Shown here in pieces: positions 53,163 through 62,185 of a DNA stretch of 64,000 nucleotides (positions are counted from its first letter, which is position 1; each line of letters begins with the position of its first letter). The stretch is taken from the NCBI GenBank assembly GCA_024692235.1, contig JAILMW010000024.1, forward strand, positions 1-64,000, given 5' to 3'. The stretch is from Saccharofermentans sp. (GTDB lineage: Bacteria > Bacillota > Clostridia > Saccharofermentanales > Saccharofermentanaceae). The translations under genes were made by a program, and so were the position numbers. The notes beneath the pieces were generated by a model. It was not told where the DNA came from. It did not search any database and worked only from the letters and a program-made list of their open reading frames with translations.

Positions 53163-55022
53163 TTACTCTACGGTAACGCTCTTAGCAAGGTTCCTGGGCT
53201 TGTCGACATCGCATCCCTTGTAGACTGCCATGTAGTAGGCGAAGAGCTGACAAGGAAGGATAGCAAGGATGGGAGCCATGAGCTCGTCACTGTCCGGGAT
53301 GATGAACTTAGCGTTGCAGGAGAAGCTCTTGTCAGAGAATCTCTCGGGAATGATGGCAAGTACTGTTGCACCTCTTGTAGCAACTTCCTTAATGTTAGAC
53401 TCCATCTTACCTACAAGATCGTCCTGAGTGATGGGGCTTACTACAAGGGTACCCTCTTCGATAAGAGCGATAGTACCATGCTTCAATTCACCGCCGGCAT
53501 ATGCCTCTGAGTGAATGTAGGATATCTCCTTAAGCTTAAGAGATGACTCCATGGAGAGGTAGTAGTCAAGGCCTCTTCCGATGAAGAATGTGCTCTCTGC
53601 GTTGAAGTGACGTGAAGCGAACTTGGAGATCTCCTTCTGCTTATCAAGGATCGACTGAAGCTTCTCCGGGATAGCAAGGAGTTCCTTCTGGTAATGGATA
53701 TACTTCTCGTCGTCGAGCTTACCCATAATGTGAGCAAACTTTAATGCGATAAGGTAAAGGCATCCGAGCTGTGTCGTATAAGCCTTTGTGGAAGCAACGG
53801 AGATCTCAGGACCTGCTGCTGTATAAAGAACGTAGTCTGCTTCTCTTGCGATAGTACTGCCGATGACATTAACTACGGCAAGAGTCTTGCTTCCGAGTTC
53901 CTTTGCCGTCTTCATTGCATTTCGAGTATCAAGTGTCTCACCTGACTGGGAGATAACGATAGTAAGAGTCTTATCGTCTACGATGGGGTCGGAGTAGATA
54001 AACTCACTTGCGACGCCGCAGACTACGGGGATACGGCAGAACTTCTCAATAAGATACTTTGCTACGCATCCTGCATGGTAAGCTGTACCGCAGGCGATGA
54101 TGTTGATATTGCGAAGTCCTTCGAGATATTCCTTAGTTACGTCGAAATGCTCCAGCATTATATCGTTGTCCTTGATGCGAGGAGCTACAGTAGCGTCGAA
54201 CACCTTAGGCTCCTCGAACATCTCCTTGAGCATGAAGTGAGCATAACCGCCCTTCTGTGCTGCATTGGAATCCCACTCTACCTTGGACACCTTAAATTCC
54301 ACGGGCTCACCGTGAATATCCGTTATCTCCACGGAATCCTTGGTCATCGTAAGAACGCAGTCGTCTTCAAGGAAGATAACATCCTTAGTGTATTCGATCA
54401 TGGCGGTAACGTCGGATGCTATGAAGTTCTCATCCTTACCTACGCCTACTACGATGGGATTATCCTTCTTGGCACAGATAAGTCTGTCGGGCTCGTCTAC
54501 GCAGAGAATGCAGAATGCATATGTACCTTCGATATCAAGAAGTGCCCTTCTTACAGCGGCATTGATATCCTTGTCCCCGTTTTGTGCGTAATAATATTCG
54601 ATAAGCTGAGCTGCTACTTCCGTATCAGTCTCGGAAGCGAACTTATAGCCCTTCTTCTTAAGGAAGGAACGAAGCTCAGCATAGTTCTCGATGATTCCGT
54701 TATGAACGACACAGATCTTGCCGTTCATGGACATATGAGGATGAGAATTCTCATCGCTGGGAGCACCGTGTGTGGCCCATCTGGTATGACCGATACCGGC
54801 AGATATGCTGTTGGTCTTGTTATCTTCAAGGGTAAAGCCCGCATCGGCTACTGCCTGACGAAGCTCCTTTACATAACCCTTCTTCTTTATAAGCTCCAGC
54901 TTGCCGTCCTGGATAAAGGACACGCCAGCCGAGTCATAACCTCTGTATTCAAGTGTCGACAGTCCGTTCAAAAGAATGCCCAAGGTATTCCTGGGACCGA
55001 TATATCCGACTATTCCACACAT
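53163..55022 (-). CDS. glmS: Glutamine-fructose-6-phosphate aminotransferase
   Basis: The 619-residue enzyme makes glucosamine-6-phosphate for cell-wall synthesis using glutamine. C2 is the glutaminase nucleophile (MCGIVGYIG). The two SIS sugar-isomerase domains (about 290-460 and 460-619) include ISQSGETLDT and the end PRNLAKSVTVE. No glmS ribozyme is seen: the gap to dapL is only 24 bases. The gene belongs to the glnA operon. Confidence 0.97.
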   Translation of the reverse strand: MCGIVGYIGPRNTLGILLNGLSTLEYRGYDSAGVSFIQDGKLELIKKKGYVKELRQAVADAGFTLEDNKTNSISAGIGHTRWATHGAPSDENSHPHMSMNGKICVVHNGIIENYAELRSFLKKKGYKFASETDTEVAAQLIEYYYAQNGDKDINAAVRRALLDIEGTYAFCILCVDEPDRLICAKKDNPIVVGVGKDENFIASDVTAMIEYTKDVIFLEDDCVLTMTKDSVEITDIHGEPVEFKVSKVEWDSNAAQKGGYAHFMLKEMFEEPKVFDATVAPRIKDNDIMLEHFDVTKEYLEGLRNINIIACGTAYHAGCVAKYLIEKFCRIPVVCGVASEFIYSDPIVDDKTLTIVISQSGETLDTRNAMKTAKELGSKTLAVVNVIGSTIAREADYVLYTAAGPEISVASTKAYTTQLGCLYLIALKFAHIMGKLDDEKYIHYQKELLAIPEKLQSILDKQKEISKFASRHFNAESTFFIGRGLDYYLSMESSLKLKEISYIHSEAYAGGELKHGTIALIEEGTLVVSPITQDDLVGKMESNIKEVATRGATVLAIIPERFSDKSFSCNAKFIIPDSDELMAPILAILPCQLFAYYMAVYKGCDVDKPRNLAKSVTVE

Positions 55023-55046
55023 AAGTATGCTCCTTTATAACTTGCA

Positions 55047-56234
55047 TCAAAGCAATTTATCGAGGCGCTCACATGCTTCCTTTGTAGCTTCGTTGGTTCC
55101 GAATGCGGTAAGCCTGAAGAAGCCTTCACCGCTCTTTCCGAATCCTTCTCCGGGTGTACCTACGATCTGCGCTTCGTTAAGAAGAAGATCGAAGAATTCC
55201 CAGCTTCCCATGCCGTTAGGGCATTCAAGCCAGATATAGGGAGAATTCACGCCTCCCGTAAATCTTATCTTTTTTTGCTCGAGAAGTACAGCCAACATTG
55301 AGGCATTCTTCTTGTAGTAAGCGATGTTCTCGCTGCAAGCCTTCCTTCCCTCCTCGGAAAGTGCCATCTCTGCGGCTCTCTGAACGGGGTAGGATACACC
55401 GTTGAACTTTGTTGCCTGACGTCTCTTCCAGAGCTTTGCAAGGTCGAATCCTTCGGAACTAAGCTTAGAGGGTACTACAGTCCAGCCGCACCTTACGCCC
55501 GTAAAGCCTGCGAACTTGGAAAACGAGCAGATCTCGATAGCGCACTCGTCTGCACCCTCGATCTCATAGATAGTATGAGGAAGATCCTCTACGATAAATG
55601 CTTCGTATGCGGAATCAAATATGATAAGGGAACCTGTCTCAAGAGCGTAATCCACCCACGCCTTAAGGCCTTCCTTCGTATATACGGCACCTGTGGGGTT
55701 ATTGGGAGAGCAAAGATAGATGACTGCTCCGTCAACCTTATGGTCTATGGCATCGGGACCCGGAAGGAATCCGTTATCGATATTACCGTCTACAAGCGTG
55801 ATCTTTCTTCCGCTCATAAGATTGGAATCCACATATACGGGATATACCGGATCGGGGATGATGATCTCGTTATCGCCCAAGATATCTACGATATTGCCGA
55901 GGTCTGACTTAGCTCCGTCAGATACGAAGATGGATTCGGAAGGAACATCTACGCCAAGTCTTGTATAGTGAGCGTTGATGGCATCCTTCAAGAAGTCGTA
56001 GCCGTACTCCGGGGGATATCCTCTGAATGTCTCCTTGTTGCCCATCTCGTCAGCAGCCTTCTTCATGGCATCCGTTACGACCGAAGGAAGAGGGAGAGTA
56101 ACATCTCCGATACCCATCCTGATTATCTTCTTATCGGGATTCGCTTCGCTGTACTTTCTTACTCTTGAAGCGATCTCAGAGAAGAGATAAGTCTCCTTGA
56201 TATTACCGAAATTCGTGTTTACCTTGATCCTCAT
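55047..56234 (-). CDS. dapL: LL-diaminopimelate aminotransferase
   Basis: The 395-residue PLP aminotransferase converts tetrahydrodipicolinate to LL-diaminopimelate with glutamate as donor. It has VNTNFGNIKETYLFSEIA, GIGDVTLPLP, FRGYPPEYGYDFLKDAI, DPVYPVYVD and SFSKFAGFTGVRCGW with the PLP Lys. DapL in place of DapC/DapD/DapE is common in Clostridia. It lies 5 bases downstream of pyrG. Confidence 0.96.
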   Translation of the reverse strand: MRIKVNTNFGNIKETYLFSEIASRVRKYSEANPDKKIIRMGIGDVTLPLPSVVTDAMKKAADEMGNKETFRGYPPEYGYDFLKDAINAHYTRLGVDVPSESIFVSDGAKSDLGNIVDILGDNEIIIPDPVYPVYVDSNLMSGRKITLVDGNIDNGFLPGPDAIDHKVDGAVIYLCSPNNPTGAVYTKEGLKAWVDYALETGSLIIFDSAYEAFIVEDLPHTIYEIEGADECAIEICSFSKFAGFTGVRCGWTVVPSKLSSEGFDLAKLWKRRQATKFNGVSYPVQRAAEMALSEEGRKACSENIAYYKKNASMLAVLLEQKKIRFTGGVNSPYIWLECPNGMGSWEFFDLLLNEAQIVGTPGEGFGKSGEGFFRLTAFGTNEATKEACERLDKLL

Positions 56235-56239
56235 TTTCT

Positions 56240-57841
56240 TTATTTCCTTTCGCTTGCTGCGCTTACCAATCCCTTAAACAAAGGATGCGCCTTATTGGGT
56301 CTGCTCTTAAATTCGGGATGATACTGTACACCTACGAAGAATCTCTTATCCTTATACTCGACTGTCTCTACGAGATTACCGTCGGGAGACATACCGCTTA
56401 AGACAAGACCTGCATTAACAAGATCTTCTCTGAAGTCGTTATTGAACTCGTACCTGTGACGATGTCTCTCATTGATCTCAAGAGAACCGTAACACTCCTG
56501 CATCTTAGTTCCTTCCTTGATAACGCAGGGATAGCTTCCGAGTCTTAATGTACCGCCCTTTTCCACCTCATCGCTCTGACCGGGCATGAAGTCGATGACC
56601 TTATGAGCTGATTCGGGAGCAAACTCACTTGAATTGGCATCAGCCCAACCCGCAAGTCCTCTAGCCGCTTCGATAACGGCGATCTGCATTCCGAGGCAGA
56701 TACCCAGATATGGTACATCATGCTCACGGCAGTACCTTGCAGTAAGGATCATGCCCTCAGTGCCTCTCATTCCGAAGCCGCCGGGAACGATGACACCGTC
56801 AACGCCGATCAATGCTTCGTCTACATTCTCTTCTGTTATTGTCTCTGAATCGATCCAGTCGATCTTAACCCTTACTCCGAGTGCAAATCCCGCATGCTGC
56901 AAAGCTTCGGCAACGGAAAGGTATGCGTCGTGAAGCTGTACATACTTTCCTACGAGACCGATAACGACATCCTTATTTCTGTTTCTTATGGAATCGATAA
57001 GCTTCTCCCACTCAGTAAGATCAGGCTCGGGTACATCAAGCTTAAGCTTATCGCAGACGATCTGAGACATACCGGATCTCTCGAGCATAAGAGGTGCTTC
57101 GTAGAGGATAGGAAGCGTATCGTTCTCGATAACGCAGTCTTCCTTAACGTTACAGAAATGAGCGATCTTACTAAGGATATTCTTATCTTCGATAGGCTCG
57201 TCTGTTCTAAGAACTATGATGTCGGGAGATACTCCCATTCCCTGAAGTTCCTTAACGGAATGCTGTGTAGGCTTGGACTTATGCTCGCCTGAAGCCTTAA
57301 GATAAGGAAGAAGACATACATGTATATAAAGAGAGTTCTCTTTACCTACTTCGTTACCTACCTGTCTTATAGCCTCGATGAAGGGCTGTGACTCGATATC
57401 ACCCGTCGTACCTCCGACCTCGGTTATAACGATATCTGCATCTGATTTCTTACCTACGTTATATATAAATCTCTTTATCTCATCTGTGATATGAGGGATG
57501 ATCTGGACAGTATTTCCAAGATATTCTCCCTTACGCTCCTTGGCAATAACGTTGGAATACACCTTACCTGTCGTTAAGTTGGAGAACTTGTTCAGGTCCT
57601 CATCGATAAACCTCTCGTAGTGTCCCAAGTCGAGGTCGGTCTCCGCACCGTCTTCGGTAACATATACCTCTCCGTGCTGATAAGGACTCATCGTTCCGGG
57701 GTCGACATTTATATACGGATCGAGCTTCTGTGAAGCTACCTTTAACCCTCTCATCTTAAGAAGCCTTCCCAAAGATGCCGCAGTAATTCCCTTACCGAGT
57801 CCCGAGACGACTCCGCCTGTAACAAATATATACTTAGTCAT
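56240..57841 (-). CDS. pyrG: CTP synthase
   Basis: The 533-residue enzyme makes CTP from UTP, ATP and glutamine. It opens [25 protein letters not shown], with the kinase-like domain to about residue 270. The class I glutaminase part has [17 protein letters not shown] and the catalytic His-Glu in QYHPEF. It lies 18 bases downstream of the ANTAR regulator gene. Confidence 0.97.
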   Translation of the reverse strand: MTKYIFVTGGVVSGLGKGITAASLGRLLKMRGLKVASQKLDPYINVDPGTMSPYQHGEVYVTEDGAETDLDLGHYERFIDEDLNKFSNLTTGKVYSNVIAKERKGEYLGNTVQIIPHITDEIKRFIYNVGKKSDADIVITEVGGTTGDIESQPFIEAIRQVGNEVGKENSLYIHVCLLPYLKASGEHKSKPTQHSVKELQGMGVSPDIIVLRTDEPIEDKNILSKIAHFCNVKEDCVIENDTLPILYEAPLMLERSGMSQIVCDKLKLDVPEPDLTEWEKLIDSIRNRNKDVVIGLVGKYVQLHDAYLSVAEALQHAGFALGVRVKIDWIDSETITEENVDEALIGVDGVIVPGGFGMRGTEGMILTARYCREHDVPYLGICLGMQIAVIEAARGLAGWADANSSEFAPESAHKVIDFMPGQSDEVEKGGTLRLGSYPCVIKEGTKMQECYGSLEINERHRHRYEFNNDFREDLVNAGLVLSGMSPDGNLVETVEYKDKRFFVGVQYHPEFKSRPNKAHPLFKGLVSAASERK

Positions 57842-57859
57842 GAATATATCCTCCGCGCC

Positions 57860-58444
57860 TTACGGCTTTGTATACTCTTCTATGATCTCTCTTGCGATGT
57901 CGATCTTGGGTCTTCTCGTATCCATCGCACTGCGCTCTATATATTTATGAGCGTCGTTCTCGCTCATATTAAGATTCTCGATAAGAAGCCACTTCGCTCT
58001 GTTGATCTCCTTGATCTCAGCAAGCTTCTCTTCGAAGGATGCAGTCTTCTTCTCCATCCTGTGAAGTCTTCTTCTTGTAGCTTCAAGAAGCTTTAAAGAC
58101 TGCTTTACTATCTGCCTGGATGTCGGCTTGGATATGGTAAGGACACCGTATTCTTCACACTTATCCGTAACTTCTTCGAACAGATCCGCGTTGATACATA
58201 AAAGCACTCCGCTGTTGGTATCGGCTCCCATATCTATGGCAAAGTTGACGCCGAATTCATCGGGAAGCGGTGTATTGACGATAACTATATCGTAATCCCG
58301 CTCAAGAAGAGCTCTTCGTCCCTCTCCCACATTTCCGACTACCTCACATGAGAACTCGTCCTGAGGCATGATCGAGGCGAGGACCTGATTGAACTTCTCA
58401 TTGGAAGAGACTATCAAAGTACTGTAGGAGTCTTCTCTAATCAA
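57860..58444 (-). CDS. ANTAR-domain antitermination regulator
   Basis: The 194-residue protein has a degenerate receiver-like N-terminus (LIVSSNEKFNQVL, DYDIVIVNTPLPDEFG). A coiled region runs at about 115-145. The C-terminal ANTAR domain, about 140-190, includes AKWLLIENLNMSENDAHKYIERSAMDTRRPKIDIAREII. ANTAR proteins bind paired small RNA hairpins and stop terminator formation. It is the second gene behind glnA and probably acts on the leaders of glnA, glnN and amt. Confidence 0.9.
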   Translation of the reverse strand: MIREDSYSTLIVSSNEKFNQVLASIMPQDEFSCEVVGNVGEGRRALLERDYDIVIVNTPLPDEFGVNFAIDMGADTNSGVLLCINADLFEEVTDKCEEYGVLTISKPTSRQIVKQSLKLLEATRRRLHRMEKKTASFEEKLAEIKEINRAKWLLIENLNMSENDAHKYIERSAMDTRRPKIDIAREIIEEYTKP

Positions 58445-58484
58445 ATATCCTCACCTCCTTGTGCAGAATAGATAAGACTTATCC

Positions 58485-59681
58485 TCAGCCCAGATAGCAA
58501 CCTGCTACGCTGTCATCAAGTACCTTCTTTACGAATTCGCTCTCGCCCGCTTTCTCTCTAGCTTCCTTAAGACTTAAAGGAAGGACTTCCAATCCCACTG
58601 AAGACAATTCAGGTTCTTCATTAGTAGACTGACCGAGCTCCGACTTATTCAATATACCGTCAAGTGCAGACTCTATAAGAAGAGCGTTGGCGATATAAGG
58701 ATTGGAGTTGGCATCGGGGGACCTTAACTGTGCATAGTGATGCGTTCCGGTAGTAGGAGGGATCCTTATAAGCTGATTCCTGTTATCTCTTGACCATGTA
58801 ACGAATCTGGGTGCACTTCCCTCTCCTAATCTGTCATAGGAATCTTCCTTGGGATTAAAGAATACCGTGCATTCCTTTATATGCTTTAAGATACCTGCGA
58901 TAGCAAACGGAAGTATCTGCTCGCCGCTGTCGGTACAAGCTCGAAGATTAATATGGTAACCGTTACCGGGATATCCCTTAAGCGGCTTGGGAGAAAAGTC
59001 GGCATAAAGACCGTTCCTTGCGGCTATGGTCTTAACAACGGTGATGAATGTAGATACATTATCGGCAGCCTTTAAAGGATCGGAGCTCTTAAAGTCGATC
59101 TCGTTTTGTCCGGGACCTGCCTCGTGGTGAGAATTGATAGGCTCTATACCCATCTTCTCAAGAGTTAAGCAGATCTCTCTTCTTACATTCTCTCCTCGAT
59201 CAAGAGGAGCTATATCCATATAGCCTGCCTGATCATAAGGAATATCAGTAGGATTACCGTCTTCGTCCGTCTTAAAGAGATAGAACTCAAGGCGGGATCC
59301 GAACTGGAATCTTATACCCTGTTCCTTAGCCTTAGCAACAGCATCCTTAAGGATCTTACGCGTATCTGCTTCGAAAGGCGTTCCGTCGTGATATGTGATA
59401 TCACAGAACATCCTTATTACCTTACCGTGATCGGGACGCCAGGGAAGAAGTGTCGTCGTGGAAAGATCGGGGTGAAGGAATAATTCACTCATGGTCTTCT
59501 CTGCAAAGCCGGCTATAAAAGAACCGTTGATCGGGATACCGTGCTTTATTGCCCTCTCAAGATCGTTAGGCATTATCGATATGTTCTTAGGCGTACCGAA
59601 TACATCACAAAAGGCAAGTCTTATAAACTTGATATCCTCTTCCTCGATATACTGCATGAATTCCTCGTAAGTGCAGTCCAT
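58485..59681 (-). CDS. glnA: Glutamine synthetase, type I family
   Basis: The 398-residue enzyme is shorter than the usual 440 or so residues. It has DVFGTPKNISIMP, HEAGPGQNEIDF, PGNGYHINL, NRNQLIRIP, and RSPDANSNPYIANALLI. It makes glutamine from glutamate, ammonia and ATP. It is the first gene of the leftward operon with ANTAR, pyrG, dapL, glmS and a phosphoesterase. Its leader has an attenuator (59712-59766). Confidence 0.93.
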   Translation of the reverse strand: MDCTYEEFMQYIEEEDIKFIRLAFCDVFGTPKNISIMPNDLERAIKHGIPINGSFIAGFAEKTMSELFLHPDLSTTTLLPWRPDHGKVIRMFCDITYHDGTPFEADTRKILKDAVAKAKEQGIRFQFGSRLEFYLFKTDEDGNPTDIPYDQAGYMDIAPLDRGENVRREICLTLEKMGIEPINSHHEAGPGQNEIDFKSSDPLKAADNVSTFITVVKTIAARNGLYADFSPKPLKGYPGNGYHINLRACTDSGEQILPFAIAGILKHIKECTVFFNPKEDSYDRLGEGSAPRFVTWSRDNRNQLIRIPPTTGTHHYAQLRSPDANSNPYIANALLIESALDGILNKSELGQSTNEEPELSSVGLEVLPLSLKEAREKAGESEFVKKVLDDSVAGCYLG

Positions 59682-59711
59682 GTGTAGTCCTCCATATATT
59701 CCGCAATAAAA

Positions 59712-59758
59712 GAAAAAGCGCCCATCCGTGACAGTACGTCTGTCAAGGATGAACGCCG
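59712..59758 (-). terminator. Attenuator terminator of the glnA leader
   Basis: In RNA sense GGCG-TTCATCC pairs with GGATG-GGCGC, and an inner TGACAG/CTGTCA extends it, followed by TTTTTCTTTT. It stands 30 bases before glnA. Its 5' arm overlaps the 3' arm of the hairpin at 59749-59766. Confidence 0.8.
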
Positions 59759-59766
59759 TTGTTCAC
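59749..59766 (-). promoter_or_regulatory. ANTAR-type target hairpin in the glnA leader
   Basis: GTGAAC-AACGGC-GTTCAT forms a 6-bp stem with a hexaloop that has A at loop position 1 and G at position 4, the rule for ANTAR targets. It cannot coexist with the terminator base. A second hairpin usually required is not as clear here. Confidence 0.6.
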
Positions 59767-59772
59767 GTAAAA

Positions 59773-59801
59773 AATTTAACACTAGATAAGGTGTATGTCA
59801 A
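59773..59801 (-). promoter_or_regulatory. glnA promoter
   Basis: Minus-strand TTGACA (59796-59801), 17 bases and TAAATT (59773-59778). The transcript would start just before the ANTAR-type hairpin. Confidence 0.75.
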
Positions 59802-59838
59802 CAAGTCATCGACCGCAAAACTTTTTTGAAATTTGCTA

Positions 59839-59868
59839 TTGACAACCCGTCTTGCGTAGCGGTATATT
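59839..59868 (+). promoter_or_regulatory. glnN promoter
   Basis: TTGACA (59839-59844), 18 bases and TATATT (59863-59868). It is divergent from the glnA promoter in a shared region. Confidence 0.75.
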
Positions 59869-59889
59869 GCATGCAGAACGATGAACGGC

Positions 59890-59933
59890 AAGGGCGCCGC
59901 AGGTATTAAGTCTGTGGCGCCTTTGTCGTTTTT
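59890..59933 (+). terminator. Leader terminator of glnN
   Basis: AAGGGCGCCGCAG pairs with CTGTGGCGCCTTT (with wobble) and is followed by TGTCGTTTTT, about 40 bases before glnN. Together with the adjacent ANTAR gene it suggests antitermination control. An ANTAR hexaloop hairpin is not obvious. Confidence 0.75.
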
Positions 59934-59969
59934 GCATTTCGGAAAAATATATATTAAGGAGACACGATT

Positions 59970-62057
59970 ATGAGTAATCCGGCAGAGATCTTCGGCGAGA
60001 ATGTATTCAGCATCAGCGTCATGAAAGAGCGTCTTCCCAAAGAAACGTTCAAAGAAGTCAAGAACGCGATCGACAACGGCAAGAGACTTTCTCCTGAAGC
60101 AGCAAACGTAGTAGCAAATGAGATGAAGCAGTGGGCTATCGAAAAGGGCTGCACACACTATACACACTGGTTCCAGCCTATGACAGGCATCACTGCAGAG
60201 AAGCACGACAGCTTTGTAAGCCCCACGGACGACGGCAATATCATATTGAGATTTTCCGGCAAGGAACTTACACAGGGTGAGCCCGATGCTTCTTCCTTCC
60301 CTTCCGGCGGACTTCGTGCAACATTCGAAGCAAGAGGATATACGGCATGGGATCCAACATCCTACGCTTTCATTAAGGAAGGTGTCCTCTGTATCCCTAC
60401 TGCATTCTGTTCTTACGGCGGCGAGGCACTTGATAAAAAGACTCCCCTTCTTCGTTCCATGGAAGCTATCAATAAGCAGGCATTAAGAGTATTGAAGCTC
60501 TTCGGCAACGAGGACGTTAACGGTGTTAAGACAACAGTAGGTCCCGAGCAGGAATACTTCCTTATCGACAAGGACGGATACAATGCAAGAAGAGACCTTA
60601 TCTATACAGGAAGAACACTCTTCGGTGCTACACCTCCGAAGGGCCAGCAGATGGAAGATCATTATTTCGGTGTCATAAAGCCCAGAGTACAGGCTTTCAT
60701 GAAGGACTTAAACGATGAGCTCTGGAAGCTCGGCATCCTTGCTACTACAGAGCATAACGAAGTTGCTCCTTCACAGCACGAGATGGCTCCCATCTTCACT
60801 ACAACAAATATCGCTACAGACCATAACCAGCTTACAATGGAGATCATGAAGAAAGTTGCTCAGAAGCACGATCTTGTATGTCTCCTTCATGAGAAGCCTT
60901 TCGCAGGCGTTAACGGTTCCGGTAAGCACAACAACTGGTCTATCTCCACAGATACAGGCGTTAACCTTCTTGAGCCCGGCGATACACCTTATGAGAATGC
61001 TCAGTTCCTTCTGTTCCTTACAGCGGTAATAAGAGCAGTAGACGAGTATCAGGATCTTCTCCGTATCTCCGTCGCATCCGCAGGTAACGATCACAGACTC
61101 GGTGCTAACGAGGCTCCTCCTGCAGTTATCTCCATCTTCCTGGGTTCCGAGCTTACGGAGATCCTGGATTCCATCGAGAATGACACACCTTACGGTGCCA
61201 AGGAGAAGGAACTTCTTAAGATCGGTGTTCATGTTCTTCCCAAGTTCCCTAAGGATACTACGGATCGTAACAGGACTTCACCTTTTGCATTCACAGGTAA
61301 CAAGTTCGAGTTCAGAATGCTCGGTTCCGCAGCTTCAGTAGCTCTTCCCAATACAGTACTCAATACTGCAGTAGCAGAGATCTTGAAGCAGTATGCAGAT
61401 AAGCTCGAAGGTACATCAGACTTCACAGCTGCTCTTCACGATCTTATCAAGAGTGAGATCAAGGCACATAAGAGGATCATCTTCAACGGTAACGGCTACG
61501 ACGATGCATGGATCGCAGAGGCTGAGAAGAGAGGTCTTTCCAACCTTAAGACTACACCTGATGCAGTAGCTCACTACCTTGATCAGAAAAATAAGGATCT
61601 GTTCATCTCCCATAAGGTCTACTCCGAAGCAGAGATGATCTCAAGACACGAAGTATTCCTCGATAAGTATTGTAAGCTTCTTCATATCGAAGCAATGACG
61701 ATGCTCGAGATGGCTAAGCAGGATATCCTCCCTGCAGTAAGCTCTTACTCTTCTACTCTTGCAGACAATATCGTTGCCAAGGATCAGGTCGGTATCAAGA
61801 GCGAGTTCGAGACAAAGACTCTTGCTTCAGTTTCCGCTGACATGGATGCAGCATACGAAGCATATTCCGCTCTTTCCGAATCCATCGTCAAGGTCGAAGA
61901 GGAAGAAGATCTTGTTAAGAAGGCAGATGAGTATAAGACAGTCATCAAGAGTCAGATGGAGGCACTTCGAGCTTCCTGCGACAAGCTTGAGACAGAGACG
62001 GCAGCAGAGTTCTGGCCTTTCCCCACATACGGTGAACTTCTGTTTGCAGTAAGATAA
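59970..62057 (+). CDS. glnN: Glutamine synthetase type III (GSIII)
   Basis: The 695-residue enzyme has the length typical of GSIII (about 700) and the GSIII features [62 protein letters not shown] and [16 protein letters not shown]. It makes glutamine as GlnA does but is a separate lineage, dodecameric in known members. It has its own leader terminator and is followed by amt. AAGGAGACACGATT precedes the ATG. Confidence 0.97.
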   Translation: MSNPAEIFGENVFSISVMKERLPKETFKEVKNAIDNGKRLSPEAANVVANEMKQWAIEKGCTHYTHWFQPMTGITAEKHDSFVSPTDDGNIILRFSGKELTQGEPDASSFPSGGLRATFEARGYTAWDPTSYAFIKEGVLCIPTAFCSYGGEALDKKTPLLRSMEAINKQALRVLKLFGNEDVNGVKTTVGPEQEYFLIDKDGYNARRDLIYTGRTLFGATPPKGQQMEDHYFGVIKPRVQAFMKDLNDELWKLGILATTEHNEVAPSQHEMAPIFTTTNIATDHNQLTMEIMKKVAQKHDLVCLLHEKPFAGVNGSGKHNNWSISTDTGVNLLEPGDTPYENAQFLLFLTAVIRAVDEYQDLLRISVASAGNDHRLGANEAPPAVISIFLGSELTEILDSIENDTPYGAKEKELLKIGVHVLPKFPKDTTDRNRTSPFAFTGNKFEFRMLGSAASVALPNTVLNTAVAEILKQYADKLEGTSDFTAALHDLIKSEIKAHKRIIFNGNGYDDAWIAEAEKRGLSNLKTTPDAVAHYLDQKNKDLFISHKVYSEAEMISRHEVFLDKYCKLLHIEAMTMLEMAKQDILPAVSSYSSTLADNIVAKDQVGIKSEFETKTLASVSADMDAAYEAYSALSESIVKVEEEEDLVKKADEYKTVIKSQMEALRASCDKLETETAAEFWPFPTYGELLFAVR

Positions 62058-62093
62058 GCGCACAACTAAAACCCATATAGATGTAAGCGGCCT

Positions 62094-62136
62094 ACGGCAG
62101 TCCGACTACCCCAGACGGGAATAGTCCGACTGCCGT
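62094..62136 (+). terminator. Hairpin between glnN and amt
   Basis: ACGGCAGTCCGACTA and TAGTCCGACTGCCGT form a long stem with one mismatch, with TTGTTGCTT behind. It may end glnN or serve as a second attenuator before amt, 50 bases upstream of its start. Confidence 0.7.
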
Positions 62137-62185
62137 TGTTGCTTCTACTGACAAAGCAAAAAATAATAGAAGGAGAATATTACTT

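Noticed and set aside
53163..55046. glmS ribozyme
   Set aside because: Only 24 bases separate glmS from dapL; no ribozyme core can fit.
59763..60206. 147-codon minus-strand frame over the glnA/glnN promoter region
   Set aside because: It overlaps two promoters and the start of glnN on the other strand.
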